Shown here piece by piece: positions 55,456 through 64,000 of a stretch of DNA of 64,000 bases; the stretch's first letter is position 1, and each line of letters begins with the position of its first letter. Below the pieces are notes generated by a model that saw nothing but the letters and a program-made list of their open reading frames with translations, had not been told where the DNA came from and searched no databases. This DNA is from Centrapalus pauciflorus (Eukaryota > Streptophyta > Magnoliopsida > Asterales > Asteraceae). Position numbers and translations under genes: made by a program. Location of the stretch: positions 62,001-126,000 of the forward strand of contig JAANYP010007605.1 in the NCBI GenBank assembly GCA_020465985.1. The letters run 5' to 3'.

Positions 55456-56733
55456 GTAGTTTTAGGAGCGAGTCGAGCTCAAGACTCGAAAATAAATAAG
55501 GCGCTCTCGGGAGGCAACCCGAATTTCTGTTTCTTTAAGTTTTATTTTAGTTATTTTTGTCTTGCATTATCTTATTTTTATTTTATTTTATTCGTGTGTT
55601 TAGTCTAATGTGTGTTGCTTCTCTTTTTACAGGTTTTATGCTTTTCTTTGTCATGTGTGCTTTTTCAGTTATTAATGCTGGCTGCTGTGATTTGACGTCT
55701 ACCGCCACTGTCTCACGTTATTGCTGCTAACCCCAAGGGAGTATTGTTCCTTTACTCTCCCTATTCTTTCCATATATCTGTGCTTTATCTGTGATTGCAT
55801 TGGGGACAATGCAAAAATTTTAAGTGTGGGAAGGGGGTTAAATACTTTAACCATTGTTTGTCCTGTTAGTATATCATCTCTATGCACTCAAATTTCTTTT
55901 ATGTTAGCAAGTTCATACACTTCATTCGCATAGTGATGGTTAAGCAAGTGAGAGTGTGTCTGTGAAAAGCGCTTGTCTTTAACATCATCGGTTAGCTTAG
56001 CTTTCATGTTGCAGTGTTTGTGGCTTTTTGCTGGTTTTTAACTATGTTCTTGATCACTATGAGCTCTAATTGCCTGGAAATTGCAAAAAGTCTTGCATGT
56101 TATGTTAACCCCTGGGATTATTGTCAGTGAGTCGGTATCCTGAGATACCATCTTAAATTACAAACAGCTGCATTCTGACAAAAGAGGTTGAGATTGATTT
56201 AAAAAAAAAAAAAGAAAGAAAGAAAAGTGATTAAGTAACTAAAAGTGGCCTTTGGTTCTCGAACGAGTAGACTTCGAGGGGTGTTCTACACCTGATCACC
56301 TAAAACCATCTGGTTTGGGATCGGTCAAGTAGAAAGTTCGTTACATGGGATCCATCAAAAGTCATAGGTTTCTTGAATCCACAAAAAAAAAAAGAAGAAG
56401 AAGAAGAAGAGAAATCATCAATAAGCCTTGAGTCAGAAAAGTTTGAAGGGAAAAGTTTAATAAAACATGCAAGGATGAGTGATTTGTAGGTCAGATGAGT
56501 TTAGTCAAGTGATTTTTGAATTCTGTTGGAGTCAGTGAAAAGTTAGAGCGGATTGATACACAAACATGTGCATAAATCTAAGTTATCTTATGTTTGTTGA
56601 AGTTGAGTTATTTTTGCAGGCATCCCTTTTAACTGATTGAGCTTCATATGCGTCTGAATTGTGTTTGCTTGTTTAAATTGTTTCTTTTGAGATGATTTGC
56701 TTGGGGACAAGCAAAGTTTAAGTGTGGAAGTTT
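55456..56733 (+). other. 3' noncoding region of the Athila-like element (no env-like ORF)
   Basis: No frame above about 70 codons. It contains two phrases like TTGGGGACAATGCA...AAGTGTGG (55800-55830 and 56700-56728), a motif I know from the 3' part of Athila-type elements, plus GAA/GAAA-rich runs (56200-56215, 56385-56412). A purine-rich GTGTGGAAG precedes the 3' LTR and may be the plus-strand primer. Confidence 0.7.
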
Positions 56734-58265
56734 TGATATTGTCTCATTTATTCATATAATTATTCAACAATATCATTCTTTTTATGCGTTTAAACTTATA
56801 AGGTTTGATGCTAAAAGTTCATTTTCTTGTCATTTTTTTATTTGCAGGTTTAATTGGGTACAATACAAGAAAATAAGATGATTATGTGGGCTTAAAGTGA
56901 AAAATATGAGAGCATGCAAGCAGGTCCAAAGAAAGTTCAAGATTTGAGCTTCTGCAAGTTGAATACCCAACGGGCCAAAGCCCGTATTTCGTTTTATTAG
57001 TCAATTAGGGTTTTAAAAGGATTTTATTTTTTTTTATAAAAAAAAGGGGCGGAGGTGTCAAAAAGGAGGGGAAGGAAGAAATTAAGATTGGGAGGAGAGA
57101 CATTAATTGTGTGGTGATTGGAGGCGCAGAGGAGAAAAAAAAAAACACAGCTCAATCCTTGAATTCTTTTCTTTCTTTTCTCAACAAACAACATTCAAGT
57201 TTTAAGTTTTATTATGATTATTATTTTTTTTCTGCTATGCAGCGACAAGAAAAAAAAATAGAACTTGAATTGTTTTTTTTTTCTTCTGGTGGTGGGCGAT
57301 GCTTGGAATCAACAACATTCATTATTTTTATGTTGTCTTCTACTATGGCGTCGCAAAGCAAACAACAACACATTTGTGTTTAATTTAGGTTATGCTTAAT
57401 TTTCTTGTCTATTATATATTATTGCTAGTTATTAATTTAATTATGGGCTAAGTTTATTGTATTTGTCGTTGATGAACAAACCCTAGATTTAGGTTTAGTT
57501 TTTATTATTGATTGAGTTTTGTTTATGCCTAGTCGTGAACCTTGAATTATTTATTTTAATAATTATTGAGTAGTTTACTATTACATTGTGTCATGTTCTG
57601 AAATTATGACTTGCACGTGTAATTAGTTTTATCTTATCGTTTGCTTGTTCTGAAATTATGACGGTTGCATGCGGTTAGGGTAATCAATTATTCTGAAATT
57701 ATGATAGTTGAAACTGCTTCTCTAATAACCCAGATAAAAGTTTGAGTTCAATTCACTAATAACGAAAGTTAGCGTGTTTTGAATAGATTAGGTTATAATC
57801 GGATTAGTAGGGTTGATGGTCTATGTTAGCTCGAAATTTCTTAAAAAACTCTATCAATCAATTGCACTTTTAAAACGAATCAAATCTAGGGAGAGTGATT
57901 CAATGATAAATACATTTTAGTTATTTGACTCTATTCTCTTAATTAGTTAATTCATAGTCGTTTTAAATTTTCGTTAGTTACTATTAATTGTCATTTTAGT
58001 TTAAGTAATTTTTTATTTTGCCGTGTCAACGGTATCCAAAAAAAAAATCTAAAAACAAAACCCCCTTTTACTCGTTTGCATTTTGTCCATTTTATTTTTG
58101 CTAGAATAATTTTAGTTGGTATAAATTGCATTTTCCGTTCCCTGTGGAGACGATCCTGGTCTTACCAGTTTATTGCTATACGATCGGGTACACTTGCTCG
58201 AGAGTTTATCGGTCGATTTCGTCAGATTAGAGTTTATAAATTTAAGACTGATATTTTTGTTATCA
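56734..58265 (+). repeat. 3' LTR of the Athila-like element
   Basis: 1,532 bp, almost identical to the 5' LTR. It ends TTTTTGTTATCA, where the 5' copy has TTTCCGTATCA. Confidence 0.95.
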
Positions 58266-58593
58266 AGAGTCACCGGAGGTAGAGGAAAATGGAGATGGTG
58301 AATGTGAATGTGGCCGTCACACGTAATGTCACGTATTTTAAGGTTTTTTTATGCAAAAATTTAGTTTAAAAATTAAACATGTCATGTCACGTAGGCGTCA
58401 CATGTAAGTCGGGTTTTTCATGTGGACGTCATGTGTGTGCCACGTAAGCATAGCACCTATTATAACTGGTAATACCCTAAATTCATAAAATTTTACCGGT
58501 TGAATGTTTTTTGTACAATGAAAAATGATCGGGAGTTTTAATCGTAAAAATGATCTAACTTAAAGGTTTTTTACTCAAATTTCCTAAATGAAA

Positions 58594-59429
58594 CCAAATA
58601 TAATAAAGAATTTAAGAAAATTAAGCAGAAAATGAGATATTATAGTGTGCATTTAATAAACGAGAATTCTAAGATAAAATTTTTAATAAAATTGAAAACA
58701 TGATGGTTTTTAAGAAAACACATTTTAAAGATTAGAATGTGTATAGATGTGTTATAAATATTTTTTGCATTTTTTATTTTTCACTCCCTTATATAACATA
58801 GATTGAGGTGAATAGATTGAAACAAAAGGTGAAAACCTCAAAATGTGTTTTCAAGTTTAGTTGTATTTTTGAAAACTAAAAACTTAATATTGTAAACATA
58901 TAATGGATTTGATCAATAGGACAATTATGTCACATGAACATCAAAATCACATGACCATCGAAAATCAATAGGACTATTATGTCGATATAGGGTCAGTGTG
59001 TGGACATTTCAAATCTTAATTTGCTTAAAATTTTAAATTCAGATCTTAAGTAATTTTTGATAGTTTATTACATTTCAGACTTAAGTGGATCTTGGATTAT
59101 AGCTAAAAGTAAACTGTTTGTTACTCATAGGAGGTTAAAACCTTTAAAATTAGGTTAGGAATTCAAGAAGTGAATTCTTGTGTGAAGTTTGAAATTTTGT
59201 CTTTTTAAATTGAAATAGTATTGTATTTAACTAAAATTTTAATACCAATTCATTGATTAAAAATAAATATTTAATTTAATTATATAAAATGTTTTTTATT
59301 CTAATATATAGATTAATTTAATTTAATTTTGTTGCTTAAATTAATTAAATATAATATATAATTGTTTAAATTAATATTAATTAATATTTTGTTTGATGAA
59401 AATATTAACTTCACTTCATTATAATTTCA
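58594..59429. other. AT-rich spacer, no gene
   Basis: No ORF, RNA gene or repeat recognised. Confidence 0.5.
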
Positions 59430-59438
59430 TTTAATTTA

Positions 59439-59917
59439 GGGATATTTGTGCAAAAAAAACCCTCAAGTTGGACCATTTTTGTGATTAAAAACCCCAATCA
59501 TTTTTCATTGTTCAAAAAAAACTTCAAACTGCGCGACTAAAACCTAGCAAAATAAGATTTAAAAAAATGATTTGCAACCTGATGAACCGGTTGCAATCTG
59601 CTAACCAACCTTACGTCTCCGAAGAACCTTCTTTTTAGCGAACACATTTGTCTGTATTTTATTATTGAAATTCATCTTTCTTGTTGATTTCTTTGTTCGA
59701 ATCTGTGTTTTTTTGTTGAAATTTACTTTTTCGGTGAAATTCTGGTGTTCACTGGTGACTAGTCGATGACGGCCTACGACTTTTAAACGGTTATAACTAG
59801 TAATATCCCAATTTCGTGAGAATTTGTCGGTTGGGGGTTTTTTGTGCAATAAAGAAATGGTTAGGAGTTTAATCACAAAAAATGGTTCAACTTGAGGGTT
59901 TTTTGCACAATTATCGC
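59439..59917. mobile_element. Hairpin element 6 (family A copy 3), 479 bp
   Basis: It starts GGGATATTTGTGCAAAAA and ends GCACAATTATCGC, inverted. It shares CTCAAGTTGGACCATTTTTG with copy 1. Flanking 9-mers TTTAATTTA (59430-59438) and TTTAATTAC (59918-59926) match at 7 of 9 positions. It is an internally deleted, shorter member of the family. Confidence 0.85.
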
Positions 59918-59926
59918 TTTAATTAC

Positions 59927-62164
59927 TAAAAAAATAATATTTCAATGTAATTAATTAAGATATCAAATTATTTGATTATATTAGTTATATAATGTTATAC
60001 ATGTAAATTAATTAAATATAATATATAATTAATTTAACTTACTATTTAATTAATAATTTTAAATTTTCAGAATTTGGATTTTAAATCACCTCTTAAATTT
60101 CAGGTGTGATTTCATATTTCAGGCTCCGACTTAATCCTCTTAAATGTCAGATTTCGGACATTTAACTTATTATAAAAGCAAACAACACCATAGTCCATCA
60201 TTTTTACGGTTCAACCCCGATTTTTGGAACTTGACTTCAACCACACATACACAATATTAAGCTTTTGAATTTTAAGCATCTAAATCTTGAAGTTGTGGGC
60301 TTGGTCCATTCTATTAGGGTTCTTTGTCTTCATGTATTAAGAAGATCTTATGTGGTTACAAGTAAGTTGAGTGTGTTTTGGCTTTTTCTTATTGTTCCAT
60401 AGTAATAAAACATAATAATGTTTTGGATATCTATTTTATTCCATAATTAAATCATTAATTAATTAATAATGTAATTTAATTCGAATCATAAAAAAAAAAA
60501 TTATGAGTCACTAAAGACATGGATTTACATTCATCTCTCAACATCATGGGGATATGGAGCGAGTCAAGGTCGAGATCGAGATCGGTCGATGGGAATGGGT
60601 TCATCGGTCCTTCTGGTCCCGAGCCAGTATACCCTCTAATGGTTTAGGATATGATTAGTTAATGAAAATTTCTAAAATTTTCATTTCACTTTTCAAAACA
60701 ATAAAAACTTATTTACTTAATAATTCCTCAAATTTTCATTTCACTTTTTAAAAAATTAATTTTCATATTCACTCTTACTATTCTATCACCTACGCTATAT
60801 TTACTTATATACTCTCTTTCCATCTCTTACTTTTCTATCGCATACCTTATTTTATATCATTCATCTCATTTTTTTTAAAACTAAATTTTATCGTCTAAAC
60901 AAGTTTTACTATTTTATAGAAACCCTTGTTTTTCTTGAAAACTATAAATTAAAAAAAATGAAATTGAAAAAATTACTAGTTTTCGTTAACTAAATGTAAC
61001 CTTATGTATTTTGTGATTTGTCTAATTAAAAAATGGTTTCATAATTTTGAAATAAGATTATTATGAATAAAATATTAATTAATAACACCATGTGTAATTT
61101 TATTTTTGACTTTTGTAAGGTTAAACATTAATGTTTCCATTGAGTTTTTAGAAGCATTACATGTGTTATGTTTTACTTCTAATATTGATGTCGAAAGATG
61201 TCGAATAAACTTCACTTTTTATGTCATTACTAATGTTTTTCGTAAAAGTAGTTCTCTAACAAAAAGATAGGTATAGCCGTATAGCATGTCATGTGTATGC
61301 TTTTATATTTAATTAGGTAGCATGTCGTGTTTTAAAATTCAAATCCCTAACATTCGGTAAATGGTGACTCGATATGTGTTGTTTTGTTCTTGTTTTTGGT
61401 GTTTTTCCTTCAAATTTTGTCATAACATTATCATGGAAGAGATACTAATCAAAGTCGATTCGAAGTGGTCACAAAAGGTTCATTTTTATGCTTACTATAG
61501 TTGGTTCACCATGTTTGCGTTGAGTTATTAGGACATCAACTCACTTGTGGTAGAGTGCATCGTTCAAGTTCTTTAAGTGCAAAATGTAATTCATGTTTAG
61601 TCTCTTACTGACCAATCTCACGACCAACATGAAGAAAAATCAATTGCATAAGAGTTTGTGACATGGTTTGATCCCTAAAACTCGCACGATAGTGTCCATG
61701 ATAATTAGGTTATAGTTGCAGGAACAAGTTCTTTATTATGTCACATGTACGACTATAATTTTTCTTCGATTTAGATGTTGTCCGTTTTTTAAGTTCAAAT
61801 TTTTTTACGTCTGGTAGGTATTTGGTCAAAACATTCGCATAGTAGAGTAGGTCATCAATGCACTAGTCAAGTGTAACATTGAACACTAGAAAACCTGATA
61901 TTTATTATCTTTTTATGCAATCAACTCTTAATAAAGTGTCTAAATTAACCGTTTAATAAAGGATAAATAAACGAAATCGAAAACATAAATTTAAGTTATT
62001 ATTACTATTTAAATGTTTGCACTTTTTCTAGGTAACTTGATAATTGATATGCATCTTTTAACCTATGTAAGTCTTAGATTGTGACTTTTTTTTTTTTTTG
62101 AAAAAGCAAAAACTTCTTTGAGAACACCCTAATGAAAGTTTACCAAGGATCCAAGGAGGAGCAC
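59927..62164. other. 2.2 kb of AT-rich intergenic DNA, no gene
   Basis: No ORF with recognisable content. A moderately GC-rich stretch at 60520-60640 (GTCGAGATCGAGATCGGTCG) stands out but has no frame. A poly-T run at 62087-62100 followed by GAAAAAGCAAAAACTTC resembles the antisense tail of an old retroposon. Confidence 0.5.
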
Positions 62165-62172
62165 ACAACAAC

Positions 62173-62649
62173 TAGGGGTGTAAATGAGCCGAGCTACTCG
62201 TGAGCTACTCGAGCTCGACTCGTTAAAAGCTTGAAAAAAGCTCGAATTAAACGAGCCCGAGCCGAGCTCGAGCCTAAATTCGAGCTCGTTTAATAAACGA
62301 GCCGAGCCCGAGCTTCACATATCGAGCTCGCGAGTCTAAACGAGCTTATATAAAAATATATTTTTAAATTAATAATATATAATATATAAATTAAATAAAT
62401 ATAAATATATTAAAATAACAAATTATACATATTATTTGGAAAGATTATTTAAAAACTAATTAAAAAATAAAAATATATAATAAACGAGTCGAGCCCGAGC
62501 CGAGCTCGAGCTTGGAAAATTATTCACGAGCCGAGCTCGAGCTTTACATACAAAGCTCGAAACGAGCCGAGCTCGAGCCTGATAATTTTAAACGAGCCGA
62601 GCTCGAGCTTAAACGGGCTCGGGCTCGGCTCGGCTCGTTTACACCCCTA
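62173..62649. mobile_element. hAT-type MITE (477 bp) with 8-bp TSD
   Basis: Terminal inverted repeats TAGGGGTGTAAATGAGCC and its complement GGCTCGTTTACACCCCTA, with the perfect 8-bp duplication ACAACAAC at 62165-62172 and 62650-62657. Subterminal regions are dense in CGAGCTCGAG/GAGCCGAGC repeats around an AT-rich middle. An 8-bp duplication and a TAGGGGTG end are diagnostic of hAT elements. No transposase. Confidence 0.92.
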
Positions 62650-62874
62650 ACAACAACCCAACTCAACTAGTTACTATCCATTCTGAACGAAACGAGAAAA
62701 AACAACAAAAAAACATAAGAACGTCAGAATAAGAGAAATCATAAACGAAACACAAAGTTTGTGACTATGTCATACGACGAGAATATCTTTCGGCTTATAA
62801 GTTGATTTAATTTTCCGTAGTCAACATATACTAATGTATTCAAACTAATTACTAGTTAAACGTGAAAATAACTA

Positions 62875-63010
62875 GTATCTTTTTATTTTTTTTAACGATT
62901 ATAGCAACTTTTTATTCTTAATATATATAATATTAATAATTCATTTTTAACGTTTATAGCAACTAACATGTTATTACAGGTTACCAATAGGTTCCGAGCA
63001 AATATAACAA
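62875..63010. repeat. Fragment related to hairpin element 3
   Basis: Repeats the phrases AACGATTATAGCAACTTTTT and ACAGGTTACCAATAGG, resembling 36680-36745. Ends are not resolved. Confidence 0.4.
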
Positions 63011-63248
63011 CATAGTGACATACATAAATATACATACATAGTTACATGCACACATATATGGAATAAAACTAGACACTTTAGGGGGTTGTATGTCTCCAAA
63101 TAGCCAAAATATGATCATTTTATCAAAATAGCCAGTAATTTTATGTGTGTTATGTTAGTCTTACAATTTGGTTTCAAATCCAACTTTAATGAATACAAGT
63201 ATATCGTATAATTAGACCCACACTCGATTAAATATGTTTTGTGAGAGA

Positions 63249-64000
63249 AACAGGGTCGGGCCCAAAGGGGGGGGGGGGCGAATTGGGCCTCGGCCCAGGG
63301 CAACAAAAATAGCAAATTATTTGAGGGCATCACTCATCTTGGATAAAATACCCATCAGTAGTTTCAATTTAAACCCATACCCACCCATTGCCCATTTGCC
63401 CAAATACTGAAATAGTCAAACGGTGCTTGAATTAGGCATCTCGGCAGTCAGCAGAGGAGGAGACGAGGCGTCCTTCTTGGAAATCGACGAAAGACGAGGC
63501 GTCCTTCTTGCCTTCTTGGAAATCGACTGGAGACGAGGCAGTAGCAGAGGAGACGAGGCATCCTTCCCAGTAGGCAGTAGCAGACGTGCCGACGCCGACG
63601 CAAGGTTTATTGATCGATCAGGGCAGAAGCAGTTGAACCTATTATTTGTAAAAATGACAGGATGCTCACTGATTAGGGCAAAACCGCTCTGTAGTTTTTC
63701 GCAAATGGAACCTAGTTCATCACTTGCTTTTGCCCTAGTGGTCTCTACTCGAGCCTTGATGCTCGCTTGCATCAATTGATCGATGTTCCGTTCTCCGTGG
63801 TGACTGACCTTTGTTCAGCTTGCTTCCGAAGGTTTGTCTAAAATGTCTTTTCCTCTGCTATTCCATTGTTCATATTTTGCCTCTATTTAATTGCTCTTTG
63901 CTTGATTTTCAACTTATTTTTCTCTTTTGTTTGTGTTTGAATAAGGTTCATTTGTGAAGAACTACATATAGCAAGTTAATTTGAGTAATAGTAGGATTTA
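63249..64000. mobile_element. Possible left end of a larger hAT element, running off the window
   Basis: CAGGGTCGGGCCCAAAGGGG at 63249 resembles the CAGGGCCGGCCC ends of Tip100-like hAT elements. It is followed by GGGCCTCGGCCCAGGGC and a GC-rich stretch (63420-63600) with imperfect repeats of GACGAGGCGTCCTTCTTGG. No transposase frame is visible before the window ends, so the call is tentative. Confidence 0.35.

Larger units (their letters stand above)
48272..58265 (+). mobile_element. Athila-like Ty3/Gypsy element, complete structure, young (9,994 bp)
   Basis: Two LTRs of about 1.53 kb (TGATATTG...TATCA) flanked by the perfect 5-bp duplication AGAGT (48267-48271 and 58266-58270). It has a tRNA-Asp-type primer site, a gag-pol frame of about 1760 codons without a stop, and a 1.3-kb tail without an env-like ORF. 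The LTRs differ by about eight substitutions plus length changes in homopolymer and CTTTT runs, about 0.5 percent by eye, implying a recent insertion. Three catalytic aspartates are replaced, so the copy is probably not autonomous. Confidence 0.95.
47641..58584. mobile_element. Hairpin element 5 (family A copy 2), split by an Athila-like Gypsy element
   Basis: The left end GGAAATTTTGCATAAAAAC and the right end (finishing TACTCAAATTTCC at 58584) are inverted and share the family A phrases (CTTAAGTTG, GATTAAAAT, CATTTTT). Flanking 9-mers AAAAGGAAA (47632-47640) and TAAATGAAA (58585-58593) match at 7 of 9 positions, suggesting an old insertion. Arms are 47641-48271 and 58271-58584. The text around the Gypsy insertion (GGGGATAGAGTCAACAGAGT) aligns with uninterrupted text in copy 1 near 39645. 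Confidence 0.8.

Noticed and set aside
63416..63779. Overlapping ORFs of about 118 codons on both strands
   Set aside because: They mirror each other over a GC-rich imperfect repeat; neither shows a recognisable domain.
1..64000. CRISPR arrays, rRNA, tRNA genes
   Set aside because: None found; the only tRNA-related strings are primer binding sites next to LTRs.

Overview
This window is plant nuclear DNA from a eudicot, most likely an asterid. The reasons are a spliced plant Ca2+-ATPase gene, LTR retrotransposons primed by tRNA-iMet or tRNA-Asp-type sites, and very AT-rich intergenic DNA full of hairpin (foldback) Mutator-like miniature elements. The terminal phrase of the first hairpin looks like a repeat family I associate with Asteraceae, but I cannot prove the taxon from the sequence. 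Nothing bacterial, organellar or CRISPR-like is present.

Layout. (1) 174-9258: a long-armed hairpin element with a perfect 9-bp target duplication. Its left arm is split by a Copia array: a 5'-truncated pol piece, an LTR, an internal region with only a gag coiled-coil ORF and no pol, then a second LTR. (2) About 10104-32010: a decayed Tat-lineage Gypsy element (5' LTR, gag, protease, RT, RNase H, integrase, antisense extra ORF). Its integrase is split by a 13.5-kb Sirevirus-like Copia element (16072-29560, TSD CCTAG) that carries a third ORF downstream of pol. (3) 32010-34533: the 5' part of a minus-strand Del/Tekay-like Gypsy element. (4) 34720-35060: a G-rich tract. (5) 35481-38591: a hairpin element with a second hairpin element inserted in its right arm. 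(6) 39055-40003: a third type of hairpin element. (7) 40888-46576, minus strand: the only host gene, a seven-exon autoinhibited Ca2+-ATPase of the ACA1/ACA2 type (1013 aa predicted). (8) 47641-58584: another hairpin element of the 39055 family, interrupted by a young Athila-like Gypsy element (48272-58265, TSD AGAGT). That element has an open gag-pol frame of about 1760 codons which has lost three catalytic aspartates. (9) 59439-59917: a third copy of the 39055 hairpin family. (10) 62173-62649: a hAT-type MITE. (11) 63249 to the window end: possibly the left end of a larger hAT element.

How it fits together. The window is a nested-insertion mosaic around one conserved ion-pump gene. Target-site duplications give the order of insertion: Copia into hairpin 1, Sirevirus into Tat, hairpin into hairpin, Athila into hairpin. 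LTR comparisons by eye give about 0.5 percent divergence for the Athila-like element, about 1 percent for the pol-less Copia and about 1.2 percent for the Sirevirus-like element, so all three are recent. The signals that stand out are the full-length but catalytically altered Athila polyprotein, the pol-less Copia fused to a pol fragment, the Sirevirus third ORF with a splice-acceptor-like tract next to its ATG, the dense TCGA-core motif field in the Sirevirus noncoding DNA, and a 69-bp GT-AG insertion in the Tat RNase H region.
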